Positions 23,513-36,300 of a DNA stretch of 64,000 bases are shown one piece after another. Numbering within the stretch: position 1 is the first letter of the stretch; every line of letters starts with the position of its first letter. The notes under the pieces were generated by a model. That model was not told the origin of the DNA. It worked only from the letters and a program-made list of their open reading frames with translations, and did no database searches. The stretch lies in contig JABVXV010000005.1 of NCBI GenBank assembly GCA_013365325.1, positions 248,001 through 312,000 of the forward strand, written 5' to 3'. The stretch comes from Dipetalonema caudispina. Its lineage: Eukaryota; Nematoda; Chromadorea; Rhabditida; Onchocercidae. The position numbers and the translations under genes are program-made.

Positions 23513-24418
23513 ATGTCTGAAAGTGTTTCAATGGGAAGTGAAGAAAAGTCGAAAAAGAAGCCTGGCAGAGCATGTGATCATATACGGCAAGCATTGAAAA
23601 GATGCCTTAGAGTAAGTGTATACTTAATATGCCTTCAGGCTAAAATGGTTGAAAGAGAAATAGAGAGTTTGATATGGACAATAATCTTTCTATGCAACTT
23701 AGGAAATGCTTTTTGAACACTAAACTGACAAACTGCTTGATAAAATCAAAGTGAAGGTAAGTATTTATGATTTGATATCTGTTTGTATGATTAAATATGC
23801 TAATCCTTCTTGACATTTAATTTCTTCCATTGTTCACATTTTACTTTGAGTAGTACAACTCATAATTTAAAAGAAATTTTCATTTTTTTTAGTGAATCAG
23901 TAAGAAAAAGCTGGAATGAGACATTGAAATGCGATTTATTTCATTTGATTTTTGTTGCGTTGTAAATGAGATAACGACCGATAGGCATTGGGAATTTAAT
24001 CTGTGCATTCAAAATCTGCTCAGAAAAGTTGACTTTCATTTCCTGTTGGGCAAATAACAGTGTGCTAGCAGTAAGCTGCCAAATGAGACGGATCATATCA
24101 CACCTTTAGGAATCAGATTGCGTTCAAAAAGAGCATCGCCATGCAACGGATTGTTTACGCTCCCGTGCTGATACTGTTCCTGTACGATGCTTTCAGTTAT
24201 TAGATACATTTGCTCAATGTAAATTATCCTTGGTTAGTCTTTTTTTTTTCACATTTCTGAGTTACATAATTAAAGAGTAAATCATAAATAGTCGAAGATT
24301 GTGGATGGAAAATAATTTCCATCTTGAAACGATGTGTTTTTCTTTGTAGATTGATAATCGTTTGCGGACACGTGGACGAAAATTAGACATACCAGATATG
24401 GATACTTCTCCAGAATGA
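23513..24418 (+). CDS. COA5: Cytochrome c oxidase assembly factor 5 (PET191 family)
   Basis: Three phase-0 exons, 23513-23611, 24110-24232 and 24350-24418, give 96 aa. After a Lys-rich N-terminus comes GRACDHIRQALKRC (CX9C), then SDCVQKEHRHATDC (CX10C), then CFQLLDTFAQC (CX9C). The end, NRLRTRGRKLDIPDM, matches the RFRGRK tail of COA5. All six family cysteines are present, but the spacer between the fourth and fifth Cys is longer (11 residues versus 5 in human as I recall it). Such proteins are imported into the mitochondrial intermembrane space, where the cysteines form disulfides, and are needed for complex IV assembly. The ATG is the first Met after TTTTCCAG, consistent with trans-splicing. 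It is transcribed away from HP1. Confidence 0.9.
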
Positions 24419-27352
24419 AAACATGTGCATTTACAGTATGGTTAACATGAATGTTCGGTTAGTATTAGGGAACAGGAATAATTTCTCCGTTAAGTCGCAA
24501 AGAATTTATTTTTCGTTGAACATAAAATCTTGTTCACTACATTTGGATGCTTCAGTATTTGTATTTCTTAGCATGCATAATTTGAAACTGATGTCTTCAG
24601 ACCATAACAGGAAAATATAATCTATGATTCGTGAAAATGCTTCCAATTCAACGCTTTCCGAATGTGTTATAGGAGGAATAGGAGTACCAAGAACGAATAA
24701 GCGAAGGAGATGTATCGATTAAAATACAATTGAAATGCAGAAATCTATGATAAAAGTGTTGATGCGCGTTCAGCAATCAAGAAATACTTTTTATTTGTGA
24801 TATATGTTCTTCAAGCAGATTAATGTGCAAGTTATGATATTCAATTTTCTTTGTGAATCCCACCTCTCTTCATTTGGAAGTTTGAAAGCAGTTCTACAAG
24901 ATTTTCTTGAAACATACTGTGCAACCCAGTGAAGCAGATTGATTTAATTACTTATGACGTTTTCAGTTACTAATCCCAAATGAGATTGCTGTAAATGAAA
25001 TTTTTTATCGCATGTGTTAAAATGTTAATGTAGCATTACAACAGAAATTAATACAGTATAAAAAATGTTCACAATGAATCTGGGAAGCTTTCCGTAATAA
25101 TTGATATTCACCTAAAATTTGTCTGACGTTGGCCGGAAATTAACGACAGGAGATATATTACCATCAGTTTGCGGGAACAAGTTGAATTTTATAGCTTTTC
25201 ACGGTCGAATATGAAATTGATCGAGCTATTGCTTATGACCACAAAATTATATTTGAAAAAGTTCGCCCGATTTTAATTGTGAAAGAATGAACTATATATA
25301 TGTATGCATATATTGTTTGTTAGTAATGACTTAACATCCTTACACAATCGATCCGTCAGTGCTTCATCTTATTGGACATCGTTATACATGTTTTGTTGGT
25401 TTATGTGCCGCAAAGCATGTTGGGTATTTGGATATTGTTTTTGTATCACTTCTATGTTATTCCCAACCAGTGTGATTTTTCATTTAAATTTTTGATAGCG
25501 TGATTCGTCTGTACTGGTGATTGAGATATGACTGAAAATTAAACACTGAGATGGTCAAAAATAGCCTCAGATAATAGAACTTAGCCCCGTACTTGACACG
25601 TGACTGCTATGTCAGTGTCTCCACAGAAATCAGGTGGGACAAAGCGAACTTTTATCGGCGTTCGCGTCACACTTTACATATTTGTTACATCACAAGTCTC
25701 TATGAAAAATGACTTTCTAAAGATCGAGCAATCCGAGCAGAAACGCGAACATTGAGTGACATTTTCTAAGAAAAGGTGTTAAAAATGGAAGGACTTCACT
25801 TGTGCGGATTGCGAAGACAATTTCGTAAAACAAAAAGGAAAAAAAACCTTGAAAGACATACAATTACACTCAATGTATTTCCAGGCAGGATATGCTATGA
25901 GAAACTCCTAGCAACATCACTACTGCATTTTTTAGCGAAGATTCAGAAGCCAACCAAATAAGCGCTTGTAACTTGGCTGACAACTTGAATAATCCTGAAA
26001 AATGATAAGCATGACCAAGAACTAGATCCTATTTCGAAAAAGATATTAAAAGTTGGCATCAAAAGCAATATACCCAAAGAAAGAATATTGCCAAGTGCAG
26101 TAGTGTTGCAAGAGGAAAGCAAAAGAACATATGAAAAGTAGCCGGGAATATATTCCACCGACCGCAAATAACCAAATGAAGTACTAGTAGTGAAACTGAT
26201 TTCACGAGAAGGAAATAAAAAAAGTACTCTGAGAATCATGTTTATAATAATGGTTACCCGACAGCAATCAAAATATACATACAAGAGTACTTCTGAAAAA
26301 TTGAAATAAGTTCTGAAAAATATACGAATCAAAACACCGAGTTAATTTAAGCAAATAGTTCTATTCTTCCGTTCGAATCAACGCAGTTCTATTTTTCTGT
26401 TCGAATCAAAGCCTCCCATATTTCTTTCTAATATTGAAATAGTTAAAAAGAAATCAGGTGAAACGGGTTAGCAGCCTATTTTTTTAAATTAGGCGAAATT
26501 CAACTAAAAAAACTCCATATTATAAATAGCAAAAAAAAACAGAGAAAAAAGGGCAGCTATTTCGCACAAATTAAAGAACATTAAGGATAAAATGTGAACA
26601 GAAAAGGCAACAAAGAGATTTAACAGTCTGATTTGAAATATCAAAAAGAGATGAATAAAGAAGTTAAAAAAGATAGTTTCTTGGATACTATATTACGAAA
26701 AGTGGTCACAAATCATTTTCAGTTCATCATGTATGTGGAGAATTGAACTGTAGAGGTTAGCTGCTTGTGAACTGTATTTAAACATATCCAGTTTGTGCCA
26801 TACAATTGAAACTTTCCAAAAACACAACTACTGCCTGGAAATATATAAAAACTGAGCAGGTATATAAAAACCAAATATCCTTATTTTTCATGGGGTTTTT
26901 GATCTTCCCTGAAAAAACTTGACATATCTAAAACGTATTGTCTAGAATGTCAAAATAACTGATTGGGGCCATCATAAGACACTCAAAAGATTTACTGTAT
27001 ACATGATACATTTCTGGGGTCTTGCGATTTTCTCTTGTTTTTTTTTTTTTTTTCTTTTTTTTTGTGAAAAGCATAAAATCGAATTTTGAGAGTGTTCTTA
27101 AAAAAATTAATACATTGATAGTGTTTCTGTGTTTTGTTACAATTTATAAATGAAGTTATATTGTTGTCAACACAATGTAATGTTTATCATGCAATGATTT
27201 ATACAAAATCTTTCATGATTTGGAATCGACCTATCATCATTTATAACCCGCTTTTTAATAAATATTTGTATCCGGCATCAAATCCAGGTATAAGTATAAT
27301 CTTTCAAAAAAAAAAAAAAAAAAAAATGAAGAACTAATAAAAAACCCTTTTA
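24419..27352. other. Intergenic between convergent COA5 and pde-2
   Basis: About 2.9 kb between two converging 3' ends. No exon with splice context and coding-like composition was found. It contains an imperfect 28-nt tandem duplication at 26357 and T- and A-rich runs at 27038-27063 and 27306-27326. Confidence 0.45.
26357..26412. repeat. Imperfect 28-nt tandem duplication
   Basis: Two adjacent 28-nt copies begin AGTTCTATT at 26357 and 26385 and share TTCGAATCAA; they differ at about three positions. Confidence 0.8.
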
Positions 27353-30300
27353 CTATTTTCGTTCGTGTCGTTGTTGGACTCGCTTGATTACTCGCTTCTC
27401 TAAAGAAGTATCCCTGAGATAATCAAGACCAAGAGTTGGGTACTTCTCCTCGACCAGTATCTCGTCCAGCGCCAACCAACATTTCCGATTGAACAACATC
27501 GATTCATATGTACTTTTACTTTCGGGTAACAACTGTGACAAGTACCTGCAATCATGTGTTCAAATTAATTTAATAAGTTTGGTGTAAGTGAAACAAAGAT
27601 AAAGAACTTAACTACTCAGCCTATACAATATTTCTTTCCGGAATAACAAAATTCCCAAAAACTTGCTCGAAAACAGGTATTGCAATTGTATCCATGAATT
27701 CAAGCTGCAATTTTGGTACGCATGCACGATCTCGGTCCATCATTTCCAGTGGACGATTTCCCATCTGTTTTTCTAGGTCTCCTTGCGAGAAAAATTCCTT
27801 ATAAATGTTTTCCTAAAAGTGATGATATATACTTGAGAACTGCAAATATCTCAACAATAGAATCATATAACATAACCAATTGGAAGCGTATGAAAAGTAG
27901 TGTCAAGTATTCACTTATTTCCAATTCTGTTTGCATTCAACCTTTCCGAATTTATTCACATTCTAAAATTGCAATTGTTAGCAGTTTCTCTAAGGTAAAG
28001 TGAGGATGACTACAAAAACCAAGAAGTTCGGAGGTAAGACCCAAGTGATATTTCAGAGAAACCCGTTAAAAAATTTCTGAACCTATTTTAGCTTGTTTTT
28101 AAATTCTATCAATATAGAGCCAAACTTACAGCTATTGCCTTGCTATTTCTGAAATCTTTTGTCTGATCGGAGAGATCGGCTGAAGTCATCATAAGACACA
28201 GCAGTAAATATCGATGATGCTTTATTGAACTATCAAAGCCGACTGAAATTTAATTCATTACACTTTTAGATGTCCCATAGTGTAGTAATCAAAAACCGCT
28301 GTCTGCAGAGGATTGGTATTATGGTAGCCCATAATTAGACGAACTCAGTCCGCAGAGAGCAGATGAAGTACTACCTTTTATTCTTGCCACGCAACGCCCT
28401 GCGGAGATTATCCGCGACAATGTACGCACTGTTCGAATGGCAAATTAACATAGTGGATATGCAACGGTCCAAGCCTTGACATGCCTGGTAAGACTGACAC
28501 TCTTGTACACCCTGCTGCAAACTTATTTCTCATAAAAGTATAAAATTCTTGGCCAGCAGTTTCTAAGGTAACTTCGGCCGGTATTCTGCAGAGCCGGTAA
28601 TTCTGATGGCATGAATGAAGGCAAAAGCGATCATGCCTTTCAGAACTGGACCAAATGATATTCCAGGTCCTAAAGCTTTATTATAATAATCTGTGGTATA
28701 GTACTTCTCATTTCCTGAATACCTGGAAGTTTGAAGGCATTCGGTCTTAAAGAAAAAAGGGATAAAAGGTTATAGCGGAGTTCGAATTCCTCGGATTCAG
28801 AATTCCTACAAACCAAATTACTCACCTTCAACCATTTGATTAATATCTTGCACTTTCTGTAAATGATTAGCTATGTCGGTTGCGAGAATGATATCCCTTA
28901 TGTGATCCAGGACCGAATGAAATTGCTTGAAAAATTACTTTAATTACAAAGACGAATGCAATGCAAAGAACTTCCGAATTAATGATCCTTAAGTGATTGG
29001 AATTCAAGGGAGACTCCTCCTGTATCGGAACTTAATGTTTCATGTTAATGCCGAAAGGAAAAATAACATCAGAAAGTGACGCCGATAAACTCATAGACAG
29101 TTTTGAACAATAAAGCCAATAAAATTTCTATCAATCACATCTTTTGTTTTGAGTGTATTAAACTGATTCTGCGAAATAATCTCCAGTTAACATCTGGATT
29201 TAAGTTCTTGAAAGTTAATACTGAGTGTACTCCCTACGGTTACGATGGGAAAAAGTCTTATAATCTGGAGCTTAGACTAAAGCACAGTAAGGTATGAAAT
29301 TAAATTTGACTAGGTTTTTAATTTTTTTTAGACTAACGACAAATCCACACTTTATCAATAGGAAACTTACGTATCGATTTAATGAAACGAATATATTGCA
29401 CTCTTCCATATTTAATATCGATATTGTTTGAGCAAAATGATGTCTCTCTAATACCGAGCCTTCACTGCTATACAATTGAGCTAGCGGTGTTCGCTATAAC
29501 GAGTTGCTATCAATAAAACAGGGAAAATTTTTTCAAAATTGTTCTATTATTGCAAGTAATTAACGTACTCTCATTGTGAACTGTAATTATTCTCACTCTT
29601 TTAGTATAACTTAAAACTAAATTTACACTTTTTCTACTTCCTGACACAAAAAAAGGCTTCATTGAGTTGTAATCCAGCTTAGGATATCACATCTGCAATG
29701 AGAAATTGCCATACTCTATTCCATTTGCAGGTCTTCAAAACAAATTAGGAACACATTCTAATCGAAAAGCTTCCCTTACTGCAACCATAAACCACCTTCT
29801 ATTTCATGACCCTTGGAAAACAGTTTGCAAAACCGATGATGATGGATACCTACCTATTATTGATGTAACTAATAACTACAAGTTTAAAAAACAGAAACCG
29901 ACCGACTGTACTTGGAATGCATTGGTAGTACCGCGATGATCAATATCATGACATAAACTTGCTACAAAGAGAGCAAAACTTTCCAGTTCATTAAGTGCAT
30001 TGTGTGCCGTTTCAGTTCGCAGTAACAAATAAGTAAAATGCGCAACCGCAAATGCGTGAGACCAATTGTGATAAGGCACATCACGATAACCTTTTTGAAC
30101 TATTAATAAAAAACAAGCTAACGTTTGCCGCTGTAGGCGAAATCTCTGGACGAAACCCAAATCCTGAAAATAAAGTTTTATATTTTTTATAGCGCACTTC
30201 TGAACAGAGATCGGTGCGATTGTTGTAAATCCAAATTATACCAATGATTCGCTTAAACACAACAAAAATTATAAGGGTTAAAATCAGATCAAATTTTTTC

Positions 30301-33300
30301 CCTGACAACTCGCAAATTCCCGACAAGAACTTGAAACCGCTCAAAACTTCAAAGACGAACCTTAAAAATGGACAGCGCCGCTTCAACATAGGTATCACCT
30401 GACCCTATAGAACGCGGTGAAAAATTAAAATGATCAAATTCTGGAGCAAAGGAAGTCGCTGCCGGTATATCACCTGCTGTTAACCGTAACAAATCTTCTG
30501 GTGCAATCTGCAAATAAGATAGCAAAGTTCATGAGTTTGTTATCACATTGCCGCAAGTAGCTCCGGCAAGGAAAATAGTTCATTTATATAATCCACTTCT
30601 TTCCTGTTATTTTCCTAAAACGACTATGAGAGATACTTTCATGATGTGATAATATTTTTCACAACTACTTGTATGATATATACACAATAAGCAATAAGGA
30701 ATGAATAATAATTCTCACGGAATAACTAATACTGTAAGAGAACGAGGAAACCAAAAATGTATTTCAAACTCAGAAAATCACGTAAGCAGAGCCACCTGGA
30801 CTATCAATAATTGCTTTGCATATTCACCTTTATTGCTATTTAGAGAGCTTTGTGAACCTATCTTTTATCAGTTATACTATCAAAAGTGTTAATCGGGAAA
30901 GCTATTACTACTGGAACATTGGGATATCACATGTTGGGGCTAGTCTTCACATATCTTCAGGCATTAATTTTAATCAAACGGATCGTAAACCAAAGGTAAA
31001 ACTAACAGTGCCGTCGATAAATTAATGGCATGCCTCAGTTAAGCACAGCTATATTTCTTTTAAAAAAATATCTTTATGAGATTTTTACTTTCAGGCACAA
31101 TATTTTCTTTATTCTCTTTCAAACAAACAAAATGTAAACTTTACCGACAGCGTGGAACTCTGTACTAGTAACTCGGCAGCCAAATTTGATCGTCGATGAG
31201 CCTCTTGCAGTTTTCGATAAAGAAGACACTGCAAATCAATAAATAGAAGGTGAGGTGTATATATTATACTTCCATCTCACTCATCAGCATAATTTTCAAA
31301 ATCAATTGCAACATCATAAATATGCATCCATGAACTGGATATTAATCAGCAACACCAGCAACTGATTCACTGATTTTAAAGTTTCGGTGTAAACATACCA
31401 TCCATTCCAGGTACTATTTATTTTAGGCAGATGCTTGCAGCTATGGAGTGAGTTTGATCAATAGAGTGCTCTCAAGGCGTCTATAACCTATTCTCTCTGG
31501 GTAATGCTATCCAAACTGTGGAACAGTTTCACAAGTTTTCAACATGAAGAATTCAAAACATTACTTGAGAATTAAAAATTAACAGGAAAAATCTGTAATG
31601 AATAAAAAAGAGCCCACTAATCATTTTTGATCTGAAGTTAGTAAGAACTGCGTTTACAAGTTCAATTAAAACATTTCAAGGAAGAGATAAAGACTCTTTA
31701 ATCAAAGAAAAAAGGGGAGGAGAAGAAGCTGGTGAATTCAAGTTAGGAAATTATAAGTCCGACTCTTCGCAATCAGCAAACCAATAAACGATAGAATATT
31801 CCTCGAAGTAATGTTTTACTTATTTTAAAAACCGATTGACAATGAAGCCTTACATGTGATATACTGATAGCGCAGTATACTGCAAATGTCATTGCAATTT
31901 GTTCATCGTGCTTCGTAAAGGCAGGCTTTCCAATTTTATTACATAGTTCCGCCACACCAACAAGGTTTCCTGTGATTCTGTGGACGATAGCAAGAAGTCA
32001 GAGATATTGTTAAAACCACAAAATTTAAATTATCGAGTGTGTAAGAACGCAGAAATAATTTCCAAGTTTCTTAAAAATTTTCATGCATTAAAATCTGAGG
32101 AAGTTTAGACAAATATTTGTTATTTTGAGAGAATAAATTCATACAAATTTATATATACTCCTACCAGAACTATCCTTTATCGGGAAACACAATATATTTC
32201 GTGTAAGGAAACCAGTTCGTTCATCCACTTTTGGATAGAAAGCTGGATGACTGAAACCAAAATCATGTTATAAGAATCTTCGAAAAAATATTGCTGTAAA
32301 TGTTACATTTCTTGCAACAAACGCTTTCTTAATTTATGTAATTATTCAGAGGTGAAATATAAGACTTACTAGTGTCAGAAAATTATTCCTCCACGAGGAG
32401 TGGTGCTATTTGTCGTCCACTGTAATCTACTGATAAATAAATCTTGATTATTAAAAATGGTAAATGATAAAGATTTCATCTCCTATGAACCATGCCTATC
32501 TGAATGTCCATTATAACGTGGCCCCTGATCTTTGCTGAATAAAAGTTGGTAACCTGTAAGCTTCTTTGACATTCATCATTTGTCCAGTACTTGCAACCTG
32601 TCCAACAATGCCTAATGACACTGGCATTCTAATTTCCGTCAGATATTCATCATTCGAGCCATTTTTCTCGAATACTTCCGCAACCAGTTCAGAGTTTTCA
32701 CGATCAAGAAGAAACAAAGAACATCTGAAAAAGGAACAGTGATCATAGTAGAGAAACCTGAAGAATAGAACCAGATGAACAATCTTTAAACAAAAATCAA
32801 AGCTTTAAACCTACATTTCGGCATGCACAAGAGTCTTGGCTTCTTTCGTTATATTTCTCACCAATAAATTCATATTTTCTAAATAAGAAAACTTTATAGA
32901 ATCTACGAAAAACAGCTAGGCCAAGCATAGGCAAAGCGATGCATATAAGTAAACCAAATATCAAGTTTTATGACGCTAATTTGAAAGCGTATGTAAACAA
33001 AATTTCTAAATATATTTTTTTGGTTGAAAATCAAATGATATGCTTCATTTTCATGAAAAGATGAAAGATATCGGTTTTCTTTCAATAATCACACCAAACT
33101 GTGTTTTCCGTCTTCACGATATATAATTGTGGAAAAGTTTTATGGCTTTATGACTTCTCAAAAACTAAATCTAAATATGATGAATATCTCTGTTTGAAAG
33201 ATGAAAATTGAGGCTTACGTAAGCTAGAGAATACATTTTGCGTCATGGTAAGAAACACTTCGGACTGTTGTGCTAAACGTTTCTGCTCTTCAATATTGGC

Positions 33301-36300
33301 AACAATGGAGAATAAGGCCGCAATTAGGTGTAAATGAGGCATGACGAAACTGCGTTCCGATTCCACCGTACTAAAATTCTTTTTTCGGAATAAGCATTTT
33401 CTGTATTGAAGAGAAGGACCATCGAAAAATCCTTCCTTTGCTGCCCACCCCCCCCCCCCCCCCCCACCTCTTATTTTCTCTATAATCTGGACATCTTTTC
33501 AATAAAGAAAAAGTATTTCCAGCTCATAGTACGAGGAGAAAACTATCCAGACACAGATAAAGAAGCCGTACTTCTTTACTGCACAAAATTATTAATGCAA
33601 AGCAGAAAAATATTGTTTCAGTAAACCCTTGATCACCAACACTAACAAAAAATTTATTTATTGAACTAACATAAAACTATTATCATTCCTGAACAAAATT
33701 AGTGAGAAAAGAAGATAATACAGTGGACGAAATAATGACATGTTTTGCCTCTATTTTCCTCCCAAGACCAAAGGCCAAGTTTTTTGCGGTGTCTCAAAAT
33801 TTAAAATTGCACAAAAAATAATTAAATAAAGTGAAAACATACCACTCATTTTGATGTACTAATAGTAGGCCGGCAACAAAATTACTCCGTGTTTGCAACA
33901 AAAAGATAGTACCACTGACAGAATTTCTTGGCAAATTTTCTCCAGCACTGCTCTTCTGCAGTATAGCATGTATCCTTTCTCGAAATTCCTGCAACTTGGA
34001 AAATAAGTTAAGGCAGACTTCTGAGATTCGATGTTAATTGAGGCATTTGTTGTAACACCAACAGAAAATAAAAACGTTAACGAACAGTTTATAACAGAAT
34101 TGAGACAACTGCTTCAACAAATTATTGTCACATAAAGCAAGCAAAATATCATCTATTATGACCAATTCATAATTGAGGTAAAGCACTTCTTCGATAAATG
34201 AAAAGATCTGATGAAGCAAAGAAATTTTCGAATAAAAGACTCAATTCGGATATTGGCTGACTACAATAATTATTGTAGTTTTCAAGAAAAATAGAAATCC
34301 CCGAAGCTTCTAATAACAAAAGGACTTAAGTGACAGTTCGAGAAAAGAGAGCTAACGTCAACTGTGACATTCTTAAAAGTGCGTCAAAGAATGAGAATTT
34401 AAAACCGTAGGAGAGGCGTAACATGAAAAATTTTCCAGCTATAATTCTATTAAATGTGCCTTAAAAAGTTCAAAGAAAGATATGCAAGAAATATAAAACC
34501 CTTCTATAGCACAAAAGAATGTGAAATCATTCTTTGGGGAAATTTTGGTTTACGGTGATATTTTTAATGAACAAAAGAGTTTCCAGTATGTTAAATTTTT
34601 GACCTTTAAACGATGATGAGATAGATCGAGTACGACGAATGAGAGAGCAATTCAAGTCGTAAGGATCGTTCCGGAAGTTAGAGAGGTGTGACAAAGGAGT
34701 AATAACGAAATGTATAAGGTGCACTCACGTGTAAAGCGTATCAGAAAGCTCATGCATCAACACGGGGAAGAGTCAACTCAAGTTCCGTATTATAACTCTT
34801 CAACTTTGCTGTCTAAGAATCGGAGAATGAACTTCGAAAGCTTACTAACACAAATGGCTACCTATAATTGGCGATTTCGAAATTTTAGATAAACTTTATT
34901 TCTCGAAGGAAGCAATTACTCGATGACCTTCCTTTGTCCACCCATTTTCCATTGCCAAATCTCGGAAAAAATTTCTTTTTTTTGTCTTGTCCCGTACAAG
35001 GAAAAACCACATGAAATGGAATGCGCAGCTGCACGTTAATTATGTATGACTACAACTTGACACCTGCAAAAGAGGGATGGTCACTATAGGGAATCGAACC
35101 TCTTCTAATCCTTCATAGAAGAAAAAGGGAGAAATCCTAATAAGGGTAAAAATGCCTTATTTTTTAATTTCAGATGGTTATTAAGTGAGCTATACAATGA
35201 ACAATCTTCTTGTCAATTTCGGTATGACGAACTACCATTAGAAAGTATAAATATGTAGAAAGACGAAAAGGCAGTTAAGTTGAGACCATTATGTGATTAT
35301 GAAAAAACTTCCCATATGACTACTCTACAACGTTTGACATTAAGCAGGTGGAACGAGGCAAGTGATTCAAGATCTTAGTAAAGATATAATGCATATACAG
35401 AATAGATGGAACATTCGAAAATGCAAGACGAGGAATAGTACAACCAACCCTCTCATAGAAAATGTTCTTTGTCCCTTTTCAACGCAAGCTGTAAGCAGTC
35501 GGAACGAACCACCCAGCAAAAGTGTTTCTTAACACTTCCACACTTACCAAGTTTGAAAATATTTCAGTTCCAAAAGTACACCGCCTTAATCATTATCGAA
35601 CATCTCGTTCGACTAATGATCCCTTTTCGGTTTGTCTCTTCAAAACATATGGGGGAAATTCATAAATAAACAAATCAAAGCAGAAAATGAACTCGCCTTA
35701 CTGAGCATATCGATGTCGACATAAATATTGGGTGCATGAGGTGCATGCGGTGGAAGTGACAAGTTCTTACTGTTCAGCAATAGTGCATCTCCATTAAACA
35801 GTGACCATAACATATCAGCACCACCCTTTAAATGATTTGTAAACTTGGTTTGAAGAATTACTTGATGACTAACGTCGAGTTAAATAATAACCGATCAGTG
35901 TTGCTAGTTATCATCCGACTCCAAAATAAATATAAGCTACACAGCATTTAGATTTGTCGTCATTCCCGAATAATGGTGACAGGAAATTATTCTTTAGTGA
36001 TGCACATTTAATGGTGCACATTTTCTACCTTTCCCAGCTGATCCCGGCTATCAAACTGTTGTTTTAGCCAACTAGGCTGATGATACTACAAGACTGAAAG
36101 CAAAAGCAGCTCCAGCTATTAGGGAGTATCAAACTAACATGTGACATTTAAAAAAATAATCAGTATAAAAAATAAAGCTCTTGCAAAATTTCATTTCAGA
36201 GCATGAATGAAAGTGAAAACATAATAAGATAAAAATCTAAGTGTACTTTCATTCGAAACGTAGAAAAGTTAGTGAGGAATTCACATATATACATCTTATA

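Noticed and set aside
35080..35115. Minus-strand GGTTCGATTCCC word like a tRNA B box
   Set aside because: The T-stem does not pair and no A box or acceptor stem lies upstream at the right distance, so it is not a tRNA gene.
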